A DNA stretch of 20,454 nucleotides, from positions 1 through 20,454 of the forward strand of contig JBAZYB010000041.1 of assembly GCA_041659545.1 (NCBI GenBank). Direction: 5' to 3'. The DNA is from Hyphomicrobium_A sp041659545. Its GTDB lineage: Bacteria; Pseudomonadota; Alphaproteobacteria; Rhizobiales; Hyphomicrobiaceae. The notes beneath the pieces are model-generated. The model was not told where the DNA came from. It saw only the letters and a list, made by a program, of their open reading frames with translations, and did no database searches. Positions within the stretch are counted from its first letter, which is position 1, and each line of letters starts with the position of its first letter. Of this stretch, positions 7,273 through 15,425 are shown piece after piece. Both the position numbers and the translations under genes were made by a program.

Positions 7273-8241
7273 TCAGGCGTCGACGGCGACGCGGCTCTTC
7301 AGCTCGCTCGGCGCTCCAAAGTGCTCGAAATAGCGCGGATCGATCTTCTCGACCGGCAGGATGATGAGCACATCTGTCGTTCCGAACTGCCGGTCGATCA
7401 CTGCCCCGTCACCAACGAATGCACCAAGCCTCAGATACCCTTTTATCAACGGCGGCAACGCCTTCAGCGCAGCCTTCGCATCGATCTTGTCGCGCGGTCG
7501 CCGGTCCATATTGACGTAAAGCCGCTCGTGCGCCCTGCAGCGCCACTCGGCCGGTGCCAACGCGTTGTGATGCAGGAAGCTCAGCGCCATGGCGTGCTGA
7601 TCGGGATCGGTGCCCGGCAGGCTCGCGCAGCCGATCATCACGTCGACCTTGTGCTCGCGCACGTACGTCCACAATCCATGCCAAAGCAGTTCGACGGTCC
7701 GCTTGTTACGGTAAGGCTCGAGCACACAGGAGCGCCCCAGCTCCATGAATCGCAGGTGAGGCTTGGACGCGATAAGCGGCGCAATATTGTATTCGCTCTG
7801 CGTGTAGAACCCGAGAGTGTGCTCGGCGATCTCCTGGCGCAACACCCGATAAGTGCCGACAACCTTCTGCTTGCGATGCCCACCCCAGGTCTCATTGAGG
7901 GGCCCGGCCGCCTCGTCGACAACGAGCAGATGATCGCAAACGGCGTCGTAGGGATCCTCATCGCGGCGCCGCAACTCGGCGCGCAGCGATGGGACCGCTG
8001 ACATCTCTTCGTAGAAAACTTTGTAGCGCAGGCGCTGAGCCAGCTTGATGTCGCGCCACCGACGCGTCAGCCGAACCTCGAGGCTGCCGATCTTGCCGTA
8101 GACCTTATCGGGCCGGCGCATCTGGAAACCCTCGCCGCTGGCCTCGCGCAACGCGCGTAGAGCCAACAGGCCACCGGGGACCGCCTGCCACTTAGGGCTG
8201 CGGGCCAACCGGCTGGCCATCCGCCGAGCCGCGTACTTCAT
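7273..8241 (-). CDS. olsB: L-ornithine N-alpha-acyltransferase (OlsB-like, GNAT fold)
   Basis: Predicted to transfer a 3-hydroxyacyl group from acyl-ACP to the alpha-amino group of ornithine, the first step to ornithine lipids in the inner membrane. Family features are the N-terminal RYKVFYEEM segment (residues 72-80), a conserved ...YDAVCDHLLVVD (98-109), VVGTYRVLR (127-135), ELGRSCVLEPYRNK (167-180) and MIGCASLPGTDP (202-213). I chose the ATG at 8241 because GGGGAGAG lies about 7 nt upstream, and the resulting 322 residues fit the family (about 290-300). The frame stays open to an ATG at 8367, but those extra 42 residues look non-conserved. No olsA acyltransferase gene is adjacent, so the second step must be encoded elsewhere. 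The gene lies 218 bp after the receiver ORF and probably has its own promoter. Confidence 0.85.
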   Translation of the reverse strand: MKYAARRMASRLARSPKWQAVPGGLLALRALREASGEGFQMRRPDKVYGKIGSLEVRLTRRWRDIKLAQRLRYKVFYEEMSAVPSLRAELRRRDEDPYDAVCDHLLVVDEAAGPLNETWGGHRKQKVVGTYRVLRQEIAEHTLGFYTQSEYNIAPLIASKPHLRFMELGRSCVLEPYRNKRTVELLWHGLWTYVREHKVDVMIGCASLPGTDPDQHAMALSFLHHNALAPAEWRCRAHERLYVNMDRRPRDKIDAKAALKALPPLIKGYLRLGAFVGDGAVIDRQFGTTDVLIILPVEKIDPRYFEHFGAPSELKSRVAVDA

Positions 8242-8451
8242 TGCCGATCTCTCCCCTACCAAGCCACCGGCCATCCTTCGGTCCCCGAAGCAGCTTGAAC
8301 CGACTCCCATACCCTCGGTCAAGCGGGACTGCTGGCGACTTCCCCCGTCAACCGCGCCCGATACCATGCTTCCATGACAGACTTTTTACTGGCAGCACAG
8401 GGCCCTAGGCCTGTTGCACTCAGCAAAAACACGAAAATGCGTGCGTCCCAT

Positions 8452-8471
8452 GGCGCCGCTCAGGCGGCGCC
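8452..8471 (-). terminator. GC-rich hairpin at the end of the receiver ORF
   Basis: GGCGCCGC-tcag-GCGGCGCC is a perfect 8-bp stem with a 4-nt loop, and the stop codon of the receiver ORF lies in the loop. On the minus strand a small CACG-CGTG stem and then TTTTT follow about 30 nt later. It may act as a terminator separating the kinase operon from olsB. Confidence 0.4.
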
Positions 8472-9017
8472 GGCGTCGCGCTCCTGGGCCGGACCGAACC
8501 AGCGGCCCAGCACCGTCTCAAGGCCCGCCTTATCGAATGGCTTGGCGAGGTAATCGTCCATTCCGCCAGCGAGATAGCGCTGTCTGTCCTCGGCAAACGC
8601 GTTCGCCGTCAAAGCCACGATCGGCGGAGCCGACCCGCTTTCGGATCTTGTCGCATAAAGGCTCTTGATCGCCCTTGCTGCCTCCATCCCATCGAGCTCG
8701 GGCATAAAAATATCCATGAGGATCAGGTCGATGTCGTCCTGCCCACCATCCAATAGCTGTTGCACTAGTGCGACGGCATCAGCCCCATTGCTCACTGCAA
8801 GATATTCGCAGCCACACTTTTCCAACACCCGCTTGGCGAGCAGCGCGTTGATCTCATTGTCCTCGGCAAGGAGGACCCGGCGTCGCGCCGCCGACGCAAT
8901 GCGGCTAGGGCCACCGCCGGTGGCACGATCCGCACGATCACCTTCGTCCGGTTGAGCATGGCGCAGCCCCAGCTGCATCAACAATGAGGCTGGGCGAACC
9001 GGACGCACGGTAAGCAT
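8460..9017 (-). CDS. Receiver domain, detached C-terminus of the hybrid kinase
   Basis: The ORF carries a full receiver: acidic pair E52-D53 (LLAEDNEINA), phospho-acceptor D102 in LMDIFMPELDG, T138 in ALTANA and K159 in YLAKP. These are typical of the terminal receiver of a hybrid kinase. Its first residues (VRPVRPASLL) match the tail of a preceding receiver-like domain (the usual 'L-x-KP-V' end), which in the upstream frame breaks off at GFDAY. So the first 15-20 codons belong to the hybrid kinase, and this ORF is best read as its frameshifted C-terminus. It overlaps the upstream ORF by 80 bp, and its ATG at 9017 could allow coupled translation as a separate regulator. No strong ribosome site is visible. 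Confidence 0.8.
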   Translation of the reverse strand: MLTVRPVRPASLLMQLGLRHAQPDEGDRADRATGGGPSRIASAARRRVLLAEDNEINALLAKRVLEKCGCEYLAVSNGADAVALVQQLLDGGQDDIDLILMDIFMPELDGMEAARAIKSLYATRSESGSAPPIVALTANAFAEDRQRYLAGGMDDYLAKPFDKAGLETVLGRWFGPAQERDAGAA

Positions 9018-10899
9018 CGAACCCGGCGCTGCGGAACTCGGAAAGACTGGCTCGCGCCATCACGTTGACCAGCACAACACCGCGGACACTGGCCCTGCGG
9101 CTGAGCTCGCGCGCTCGGGCAAGAAGCTGTTTAGCCGATCCCACCCCCGCGGCGCCGTCGATCAGCAGTCGATCAAACGGCGCACCCTCAGTCCATGCCG
9201 ACTCGATGATCTCGCCGGCAGACGAAAAGTCGCATTCTGTTGCCGCAACACCCACCGACGCGAGCACATCGTAAATGGCGCGTCGCTCCAGACGCCTGTC
9301 GAAAGCCAGCAACACGCGTGCGCCCGAGGTCGCCTCAATCGGCTCTCCCGCGCCCACATCGTTCGCCGCGCGCTGCAGCGCAAGCACGGCCGTAAACGTC
9401 GCGCCTTTTCCTGGCTCGCTCGCCACGAGGATCTCGCCGTCCATGGCGCGCGCGAGCTGCATTGAGATGGCAAGGCCAAGACCTGTGCCGCCGTTGCGCC
9501 GCCGAATCGCGCCCTCCGCCTGCTCGAACTCGGTGAACAGCCCGAGTATGTCATTAGGCGACAGTCCGATGCCGGTATCTTCGACCAGCATCTCGATCCG
9601 CACATCGCTCGCAGCGTCATCCGCACTGCCACCGATGCGGACACTGACACCGCCGGTATCGGTAAACTTCACCGCGTTGGAGAGCAGGTTCAACAGTATC
9701 TGCCGCACACGGGCCTCGTCGCCAAGAACAAGGCGGGGCAGTGTCGGGGCAACGGACCACGCGAATTCAAGTCCCTTCTCATGCGCCCGCGGCGCGAGCA
9801 GCTCAACAGCCGCTTGAACGCAGGCCTCGAGATCGAACGGCGCCGCATTCAGCTCAAGCTTTCCGGCTTCGATCTTCGAGAAGTCGAGAATCTCGTCGAT
9901 CAACTCGAGCAGTGTTCTCGCTGACTGATCTATGGCCCGCACATACGTTCTCTGCTCGGGTGTCTGCGGCGTCTCCAGTAACAAACTTGCCATGCCGAGG
10001 ATGCCATTCATGGGCGTGCGTATTTCGTGGCTCATGGCGGCAAGAAAGCGGCCCTTGGCACGGTTTGCCGCCTCCGCCTGATCGCGCGCGTCGGCAAGCT
10101 CGATGTCGGCACACAGTCGCTCGGTGACATCGCGGCCAATGCTCTGCACCTCGAAGCGCGCGCCGTCGGGAGCGACGACGACCTGCTCCTCCCACTCGAT
10201 CCAGCGAGGACCGGCCGCCGTCACGACATGCTGCACGTAGCGCTGACTGCGGATGCCGTCGGCGGTCGCTAGCGGCTTCGTCGCACACGCCTCGCACAGC
10301 TCGACTGAGAACGGCTTGCCGAGAGCTTGCTTCGGCGCAAGCGCGAACATGTCGGCGAATGCCTTATTGACGAAAGTCAGCTTGCCCTCGTCGTCACGGC
10401 GAAGAATTGCATCCGCTTGCGCATCCAAGAGTGCGCGATAGCGTGCCTCGTTCTCGCTGAGGTCCCACTGAGCATCCTGCAGCTGCTCGATGTGCCTTTC
10501 AATCCGCGCTCCGATGCGATCCATCTGCGCTGCTCCGCCAATCGGGCGTGCAGAGAATGCCAGATAGAGGGCGATGAGAGTGAGGCCCACCCCCAGTGCG
10601 ATGAAGATCTGCAGTGACGACAAAGGACCGGGCAACAGAGAAAACGCCACGACCAGACATGCGAGGCCCGCCAGCAACATCAGCAGCGAGGCTATCGTCT
10701 GCGGATTTGCGTCTGCATCACGCTCTGATTTGAAGCTCGACTGAAAGAGCGACGGACGCACAGCAGATGCGGCAGAACGCTCTGAAGTCCTACTGCCGAG
10801 AGTCCGAGCGACTTCTGGCGCGACCGATAGCTTGAAACGTTTGCCGCTCACGCCGACTACATCCGTTACGCGATTCTGAATACAGAAGCGGCAAAGCAA
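8938..10899 (-). CDS. Hybrid sensor histidine kinase, frameshifted near its 3' end
   Basis: Inner-membrane sensor kinase. Two hydrophobic helices (about 68-89 and 94-116) with only a short connecting loop are followed by a coiled linker (126-145) and a PAS domain (about 150-262, ending IGRDVTE). Then come HisKA with H291 in MSHEIRTPMNGI, and HATPase with N408 (LLSNAVKF), DTGIGL (441-446) and GGTGLGLA (470-477). A weak receiver-like module (about 528-630) seems to lack a proper phospho-site. In this frame the last 24 residues after GFDAY are nonsense. The true continuation is in the other frame as VRPVRPASLL and then a full receiver. The start at 10899 is TTG and uncertain: the nearby ATG with AAAGG is out of frame, and residues 1-60 look non-conserved. 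It lies 48 bp after the Trm112-like gene, probably in one transcript. Confidence 0.85.
   Translation of the reverse strand: MLCRFCIQNRVTDVVGVSGKRFKLSVAPEVARTLGSRTSERSAASAVRPSLFQSSFKSERDADANPQTIASLLMLLAGLACLVVAFSLLPGPLSSLQIFIALGVGLTLIALYLAFSARPIGGAAQMDRIGARIERHIEQLQDAQWDLSENEARYRALLDAQADAILRRDDEGKLTFVNKAFADMFALAPKQALGKPFSVELCEACATKPLATADGIRSQRYVQHVVTAAGPRWIEWEEQVVVAPDGARFEVQSIGRDVTERLCADIELADARDQAEAANRAKGRFLAAMSHEIRTPMNGILGMASLLLETPQTPEQRTYVRAIDQSARTLLELIDEILDFSKIEAGKLELNAAPFDLEACVQAAVELLAPRAHEKGLEFAWSVAPTLPRLVLGDEARVRQILLNLLSNAVKFTDTGGVSVRIGGSADDAASDVRIEMLVEDTGIGLSPNDILGLFTEFEQAEGAIRRRNGGTGLGLAISMQLARAMDGEILVASEPGKGATFTAVLALQRAANDVGAGEPIEATSGARVLLAFDRRLERRAIYDVLASVGVAATECDFSSAGEIIESAWTEGAPFDRLLIDGAAGVGSAKQLLARARELSRRASVRGVVLVNVMARASLSEFRSAGFDAYRASGSPSLIVDAAGAAPCSTGRR
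9006..9012 (-). other. Probable frameshift site in the hybrid kinase gene
   Basis: On the minus strand TAC (end of GFDAY) is followed by one C and then GTG CGT CCG (V-R-P) in the next frame. Restoring a continuous protein needs two added bases (for example TAC-CNN-GTG). This could be a real deletion, an assembly error, or a split gene. Confidence 0.65.
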
Positions 10900-10947
10900 T
10901 CATATGGGCCTTTCGAAACGCTGAACCAGGTTGGTTAACGCGGAGGA

Positions 10948-11154
10948 CTAGCGGCGCCCGGGCGCACCGTCGAGAACACGCGCGTCCTCGATGCGCATAC
11001 GCGGAATGCCGTCCTGTATGGGAAATGCCAAGCCGGCGGCGCGACTGATGAGTTCCTGTGCCGCTGCGTCATAGTCGAGCGACGTCTTGGTTAGCGGGCA
11101 GACGAGAACCTCGAGCAGCTTCGGATCGACCTTCTGATCTTGTGCTTGCGGCAT
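10948..11154 (-). CDS. Trm112-like small protein (UPF0434/YcaR family)
   Basis: A 68-residue protein matching the short bacterial Trm112 family in order: LLEVLVCPLTKTSLDYD, then ELISRAAGLAFPIQDGIPRM, ending with a DARVL segment. Eukaryotic Trm112 activates methyltransferases; the bacterial role is unclear. In enterobacterial YcaR the first motif is CPVC. Here the second Cys is Thr (CPLT), and ELIC is ELIS, so no zinc site is expected. This form is familiar to me in alphaproteobacteria. It starts with ATG 16 bp after the LON-domain gene, indicating co-transcription. Confidence 0.88.
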   Translation of the reverse strand: MPQAQDQKVDPKLLEVLVCPLTKTSLDYDAAAQELISRAAGLAFPIQDGIPRMRIEDARVLDGAPGRR

Positions 11155-11170
11155 CTAAAACCCCTGATCG

Positions 11171-11854
11171 CTACTGAAGAGTATTCCCGCTATTGCCGCT
11201 GGAAGCCAACTCCATCTCGGCAAGAGCGACCAGCACGTCGGCGCGGCGCTTGAGATCTTGCGCCTCTAAAAGCGCCTGCTTCTCCTCCGGTCCATAGGGG
11301 CACATCACGCACAGCGCATTGATCAGGAATTCGCTGGAGGCCCGCTGGATCGCGCTCCAATCTGCCTCAAGGCGGTTCGCGTCGAGATATGAGCGCAAAA
11401 CGCGCAGCAGATTGGTCCGGTCTACCTGCTCCTCGCCCAAGCCCTCGTTCAGATCGTTTGCATAGCGGTCGTAGCTGGCGCTCACTACGCGATAGGGTAA
11501 ATCCGTCAACGCCTCGTCGAGAACGTCGTAACGCATGATCCCGGTGAGAGTGATCATGCGCCGAGCATGGTCGACCTCCTGATAGCTCGTGACGCGACCG
11601 ACACAGCCCACGCTGCGCAGCCCCACCCCGAACTGCGGGCTTTCCTCATCGTCCAAGGAATCGTCCAATTCCGGCTGGATAATTCCGATAAGGCGATCAC
11701 CGGCCATCACGGCGTCGAGCATTTCCAGGTAACGCGGCTCGAAGACGTTGAGCGGCAACGTCGCGCGCGGCAAAAGGATGGCACCGCGCAAAGGAAACAC
11801 CGGAATGCGCGGCGGAAGATCAGCGGGACGCCGGTATCGATCGGTCGGTGACAC
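11171..11854 (-). CDS. LON peptidase substrate-binding domain protein
   Basis: A 227-residue protein made of a Lon-protease N-terminal (substrate-binding) domain without the AAA+ ATPase or the Ser-Lys protease parts. The signature is RIPVFPLRGAILLPRATLPLNVFEPRYLEM (about residues 16-45), followed by a GIIQPE strand and GCVGRV (83-88). The C-terminal half is helical. Standalone LON-domain proteins are common in proteobacteria, with unknown precise function; substrate recognition is a guess. The start is GTG with only a weak upstream AAGG. It sits between cnoX (39 bp) and the Trm112-like gene (16 bp), forming a tight operon. Confidence 0.88.
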   Translation of the reverse strand: MSPTDRYRRPADLPPRIPVFPLRGAILLPRATLPLNVFEPRYLEMLDAVMAGDRLIGIIQPELDDSLDDEESPQFGVGLRSVGCVGRVTSYQEVDHARRMITLTGIMRYDVLDEALTDLPYRVVSASYDRYANDLNEGLGEEQVDRTNLLRVLRSYLDANRLEADWSAIQRASSEFLINALCVMCPYGPEEKQALLEAQDLKRRADVLVALAEMELASSGNSGNTLQ

Positions 11855-11893
11855 TACTCAATAATCCTTCCACCTCTGAGAGAGCCGTCGATC

Positions 11894-12805
11894 CTACGCA
11901 AAGAGCAGAGACGACAGGCGCCGCCTGCCATCGATCGCCGCTGGATCCTTAAATCCCCAAGCCTCAAAGAATTGCACCAGCTGCTTGCGCGCGGCCTCTT
12001 CATTCCAGTTGCGATCGCGACGAACAAGCTCGAGCAGGTGCTCCACCGCCTCCGTCTTCATCCCCCGCGCACCGAGCGCCACCGCAAGATCGAAACGAGC
12101 CTGCAAGTCGCCGGGATTGGCCGCCAGCGCTTTCTCCAGGTCGTCGCGCTTATCATCGCTGCCGGCTTTGCGCGCCAGTTCCAACGCCGCACGCACCTGC
12201 TCGACCGCCGGCACATTCTTCTCTTCGGGCGATACCAGAGCGATCATCTGCTCGGCGCGGGCAAGGTCACCGGTCTGCAGATAGCAGCGGGCAAGACCAG
12301 CTAGGGCAACAGGGTTCTGCTTATGCTCCTGCAGCACGGCCGCGAAGATCTCCGCAGCCGCCTGAACGTCACCCTCTTCCATCGCCTGCTCTGCCGTCGA
12401 CAGCAAAGTCACGACGTCTGCTTCTGCGTCGACGCCAACGAGACGGTCGACGAAGGCCCGCACTGCGCTCTCCGGTTGCGCACCCATGAAACCATCGAGT
12501 GGTCGACCATCTCGGAATGCGTAGACGGTTGGCAGCGACTGCACACGCAGCTGGCTGGCGATGGCAGGGTGCTCATCGACATTGATCTTTACGAGACGCA
12601 CCTTGCCGCCGAAACTCTTGACGACCTTTTCCAGCACCGGCGTCAACTGTTTACAGGGCCCGCACCACGCCGCCCAGAAATCGACGATCACCGGGACCGA
12701 GCGTGATGCCTCGAGCACATCCTTCGCGAAACCCGCAGTCGTTGAATCCTTGATGACGTTGGCGTCGCCCGCATCGGCCGGGGATGCCCTCAATCCGAAT
12801 TCCAT
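11894..12805 (-). CDS. cnoX: CnoX/YbbN-like thioredoxin-TPR chaperedoxin
   Basis: Cytosolic protein with a thioredoxin domain (about 15-125) and a helical TPR-type C-terminal half (about 130-300). The active site WCGPCK has C48 and C51, and cis-Pro92 sits in SLPTVYAF, so it should be redox active, unlike E. coli YbbN, which lacks the CxxC. Family members hold oxidation-sensitive proteins, protect their thiols and hand them to GroEL. The ATG is preceded by AGGAGAAGAAG, an excellent ribosome site. It heads the series cnoX, LON-domain, Trm112-like, hybrid kinase. The TPR half has several A-rich helix pairs (for example AAEIFAAVLQE, ALAGLARCYLQTGD). Confidence 0.88.
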   Translation of the reverse strand: MEFGLRASPADAGDANVIKDSTTAGFAKDVLEASRSVPVIVDFWAAWCGPCKQLTPVLEKVVKSFGGKVRLVKINVDEHPAIASQLRVQSLPTVYAFRDGRPLDGFMGAQPESAVRAFVDRLVGVDAEADVVTLLSTAEQAMEEGDVQAAAEIFAAVLQEHKQNPVALAGLARCYLQTGDLARAEQMIALVSPEEKNVPAVEQVRAALELARKAGSDDKRDDLEKALAANPGDLQARFDLAVALGARGMKTEAVEHLLELVRRDRNWNEEAARKQLVQFFEAWGFKDPAAIDGRRRLSSLLFA

Positions 12806-12990
12806 CTTCTTCTCCTAGCGGCGGGTTCAGCCTAACGTCGGCGGCTGCCCAATAGCAAAAATCGCTCGCCCGCTGGCCTCGATGCGGCCCCTCCTGGGCC
12901 TCAGTCTCATGCCCAGCCAGATCGTCAGTCGGGTCCAGAAGCGCAAGCCAACCGGGCCGCGGCGGATTATCCGGGACACCTGACCTACCA

Positions 12991-13554
12991 TCATGCACCG
13001 AGCGCAGTGGCAGGGCCAAGCATGACAACACGCGGCTCGTGCCCGCAAGCGCGAATGAACCGCAAAAGGTCCTCGCGCGCAATGTTGGTTGTCGCCGTAT
13101 TCTCCAGCGGGTGGCAATTGATCGTCTCGTGCTGCATCAGCTCTTCGTCGATCACCAAACGCACCCGCCCCGATGCGTCGTTTATGACGGAAAAAGCGGT
13201 CACCGACCCTGGCTGGACGCCCAACGCCTCGTAAAGCAGCTCGGGCTTGCCGAAACTGAACCGACCCGCGCCCAGCTTCTTCGCCAGCCCCTTGAGATCC
13301 ACCTTTGTTGTCGTCAACGCAACGACAAGGAACAAATGCCCGGCATCATCCTTGAGGAACAGGTTCTTCGTGTGCGCCCCGCGAATTTCCCTCTCGATCC
13401 CACCGCTCTCGGCAACGGTGAACACGGCTTCGTGCTCTACTGTCGTCGTCGCGATCCCGAGCGAGGCGAGGCGGTCGTAGAGCTGTTTGCGGGAAGCGGG
13501 CATGAAGGCGTGCACTCGCATTGAGGCTGGGAACCGGTCGGAGGCGAACCCCAT
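12991..13554 (-). CDS. ProX-type Ala-tRNA(Pro) deacylase (YbaK/EbsC fold)
   Basis: A free-standing editing domain related to the INS domain of prolyl-tRNA synthetase, expected to hydrolyse mischarged tRNA(Pro). Family features are HTKNLFLKD (61-69, with the conserved Lys63), LFLVVALTTTKVDLKGLAKKLG (74-95), LYEALGVQPGSVTAFSVIND (106-125), VIDEEL and a HPLEN-TATTNI segment near the C-terminus. The ATG at 13554 is favoured by AGGGCG seven nt upstream. Inner Met12 or Met18 would remove a stretch unlike the family. Alphaproteobacteria often have a ProRS lacking the editing domain, which makes such a trans-editing protein useful. Confidence 0.87.
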   Translation of the reverse strand: MGFASDRFPASMRVHAFMPASRKQLYDRLASLGIATTTVEHEAVFTVAESGGIEREIRGAHTKNLFLKDDAGHLFLVVALTTTKVDLKGLAKKLGAGRFSFGKPELLYEALGVQPGSVTAFSVINDASGRVRLVIDEELMQHETINCHPLENTATTNIAREDLLRFIRACGHEPRVVMLGPATALGA

Positions 13555-13694
13555 TTGAGAACGCCCTAGTTAAGCGCTGCACAGCGCCCCGCCAATCGGC
13601 TTTTACCCCGTCTGAAACCAAGCGGATCGCAGCCGCGCTTGATGGACTGTGAAGGGGGCGCTAGCATCCCGCATCTGTCACTTGAGGAGGCATG

Positions 13695-14111
13695 ATGCCC
13701 CGCCGCACGTTCGCATCCCAAGCGACCCTGGCCATAGCCACCGCTTTGGCGATGCTCTTCCTATCCTTCTTGCCGGCCAGTGCCCAAGAACGCTGGGCCG
13801 CCATTGCACCCAACCTCGAGAACACCGCGACGGTTGTCTGGGCCACCACGAAGGACCAGGCAAAGAAGCTCGCGGTCTTGGCCTGCAAGCAGGTCTCCCA
13901 GACGTGTGTTGGGCAACCAGCAAGCACCAATGGCATGGATCACGTCTTTGCCGTCATGTGCTGCAGCGAGCCCCGGAGCGGCTGCGCAGCCGCTGTCGGC
14001 TCGAGTCGTCAGGTCGCCCTGAAAGAGGTGAAACGGCTGTTCTCGGAGGGCGGCTACTCGCAGTGCTCTTTGAAGAGCTATTACGACGCCGGGACAGGCG
14101 AAAAGGGCTGA
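13695..14111 (+). CDS. Small Cys-rich secreted protein (DUF4189-like)
   Basis: A 138-residue exported protein. The signal peptide has an Arg-containing n-region, a hydrophobic core of about 20 residues and an ASA-QE cleavage site (about 31/32). The mature part begins WAAIAPN and has six Cys (LAC, TC, MCC, GC, QC), probably disulfide-bonded in the periplasm. WAAIA near the N-terminus and spaced Cys residues recall DUF4189, but the match is only suggestive. GAGGAGG ends one base before the ATG at 13692 and four before the ATG at 13695, so the second ATG fits better. The gene is divergent from the deacylase gene. Function unknown. Confidence 0.72.
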   Translation: MPRRTFASQATLAIATALAMLFLSFLPASAQERWAAIAPNLENTATVVWATTKDQAKKLAVLACKQVSQTCVGQPASTNGMDHVFAVMCCSEPRSGCAAAVGSSRQVALKEVKRLFSEGGYSQCSLKSYYDAGTGEKG

Positions 14112-14130
14112 CGCCAGGGCAGTTCTGGCG
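14112..14130 (+). terminator. Hairpin directly after the Cys-rich protein gene
   Basis: CGCCAG-ggcagtt-CTGGCG is a perfect 6-bp stem that starts right after the stop codon. A TTTTT run comes only about 15 nt later. Possible terminator. Confidence 0.3.
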
Positions 14131-14173
14131 GGCGCCGAGACAATTTTTCAATGGCTGCTCAGGGTAGCTTGCA

Positions 14174-14216
14174 AAGCCCGCGCACTTGCGTCATAAGGCG
14201 GCTCCGCCGCGGGCTT
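14174..14216. other. Nested inverted repeat upstream of tRNA-Gly
   Basis: AAGCCCGCG (14174-14182) pairs perfectly with CGCGGGCTT (14208-14216). A second stem GGCGG-CT-CCGCC (14198-14208) lies inside it and shares one base. It may be a terminator for the upstream gene or a structured element before the tRNA. Confidence 0.4.
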
Positions 14217-14237
14217 CGCGGCGTTTACCCAACGGAT

Positions 14238-14312
14238 GCGGGCGTAGCTCAGGGGTAGAGCATTACCTTGCCAAGGTAAGGGTCGTGAGTTCGAATCTCA
14301 TCGCCCGCTCCA
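14238..14312 (+). tRNA. tRNA-Gly (anticodon GCC)
   Basis: A complete cloverleaf of 75 nt including encoded CCA. The acceptor stem GCGGGCG pairs with CGCCCGC. The D arm is GCTC-AGGGGTA-GAGC and the anticodon arm TTACC-TTGCCAA-GGTAA, giving anticodon GCC. The T arm GTGAG-TTCGAAT-CTCAT has one G-U pair, and the discriminator is T. It reads GGC/GGT glycine codons. No integrated element is visible at its 3' end. Confidence 0.97.
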
Positions 14313-14356
14313 ATTAAATCAATCACATAGCCAGTAGCCGCCGCGGATGCGTCGCC

Positions 14357-15157
14357 TCAAGCGCGGCCGACGAGGTCGCGATAGGCGTGCCATGTGGCGT
14401 AGCCAAGCAGCGGAAAAACAACGATCAGCCCGACGAATGCTGTCGCCAGCGCCAGGGCCATGTGGCCTGCAATGATCACAGCCCACAGCAGCATGACGCC
14501 GGGATTGGCGCGCACTGCCCGCGCGCTGGTGACCATCGCCGTCACGATGTCTACGTCCCTCACCAACAGCAGCGGTGCGGCCACGCTCGAAATCGAGAAG
14601 ACCAGGCCCGCCAGCACCGCCCCGGCGAATACCGCTCCGGACAGCAGGCCTACGCCTGTCTTCGTGAACAGCAGCGCCTGCACGAACTGATCTGCTTCCG
14701 GTAGCTGTGCCCCGCCCAGAAACAGAGTGAGCAGAAGGAATGCCAGCTCGACCCAGATGAAATAGACGAAGAACAGAACGATACCGAACAGCGCCAGCCT
14801 GCCCATGGCGGCCCTGCATTGGTGGACCACGCCGCGGAGCGTCACTGGCTCATCCTTCTCCAGCCGACGGCTGATCTCGTAGAAGCCGGCAGCCAGCAGC
14901 GGTGCAACGAGCAGAAACCCACCCGCGAGCACCGGAATGAGCGAGGACGCATCGATCTGGTTGAGCCAATAGGCGACGACCCAGCCGGCAACACAGAAAG
15001 TGGCGCCATAGGCGAGGCTGACGACCGGCAGCGCGCACAGGTCCCGCCAGCCGCGCGCCAGCCAGTTCCATGGCGCATCGAGTGGAACCCGACGGACGGC
15101 AAATCCTATTCGCTCCCCAGGAGCGCCTAGATTCAGCGAAGCACTATCTGCCGCCAT
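14357..15157 (-). CDS. DUF2189 integral membrane protein
   Basis: A 266-residue inner-membrane protein with about six hydrophobic segments (roughly 41-64, 71-92, 120-141, 158-182 region, 185-205, 216-245). The N-terminal RRVPLDAPWNWLARGWRDL and the LVAPLLAAGFYEISRRLE stretch (about 83-100) are typical of DUF2189 proteins, whose function is unknown. The ATG at 15157 has a strong ribosome site (GGTAGGAGG). It is divergent from fabI across a 268-bp gap in which I see no clear gene. Its terminator is not evident; the tRNA gene on the other strand lies 45 bp beyond its end. Confidence 0.85.
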   Translation of the reverse strand: MAADSASLNLGAPGERIGFAVRRVPLDAPWNWLARGWRDLCALPVVSLAYGATFCVAGWVVAYWLNQIDASSLIPVLAGGFLLVAPLLAAGFYEISRRLEKDEPVTLRGVVHQCRAAMGRLALFGIVLFFVYFIWVELAFLLLTLFLGGAQLPEADQFVQALLFTKTGVGLLSGAVFAGAVLAGLVFSISSVAAPLLLVRDVDIVTAMVTSARAVRANPGVMLLWAVIIAGHMALALATAFVGLIVVFPLLGYATWHAYRDLVGRA

Positions 15158-15425
15158 GCCGACCTCCTACCCGCCCACGCTGGGCGTTGCCTCACCGACA
15201 AGCCAAGATTGCCAATGTGCCATACCACAGGCAATGCAACATCGCCCGCCTAGTCAGCGTTGCTCCCAGCATTCGAATCACGCGCGCGGGTCCAAGCGCT
15301 CCAATCTGCCGCAGTGCGGCAATCGGCGATCAATGTCCAAGTTGTCATCCGCCCGTGCGAAACGGGACGTACCCCAATCCCGTAACCGCTGCCGGGATGC
15401 AAAGCAGCGACGCTGGGAGGCGCTA

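Noticed and set aside
12895..12917. CTGGGC/GCCCAG inverted repeat between the deacylase and cnoX genes as a terminator
   Set aside because: The stem is only 6 bp with an 11-nt loop and no T-run on the transcribed strand.
14238..14312. tRNA-Gly as a possible integration site
   Set aside because: No integrase gene, no repeat of the tRNA 3' end seen nearby, and ordinary chromosomal genes follow.
15156..15425. Upstream 90-codon extension of the FabI frame
   Set aside because: The sequence is unlike any FabI N-terminus, and a good ribosome site precedes the ATG at 15426.
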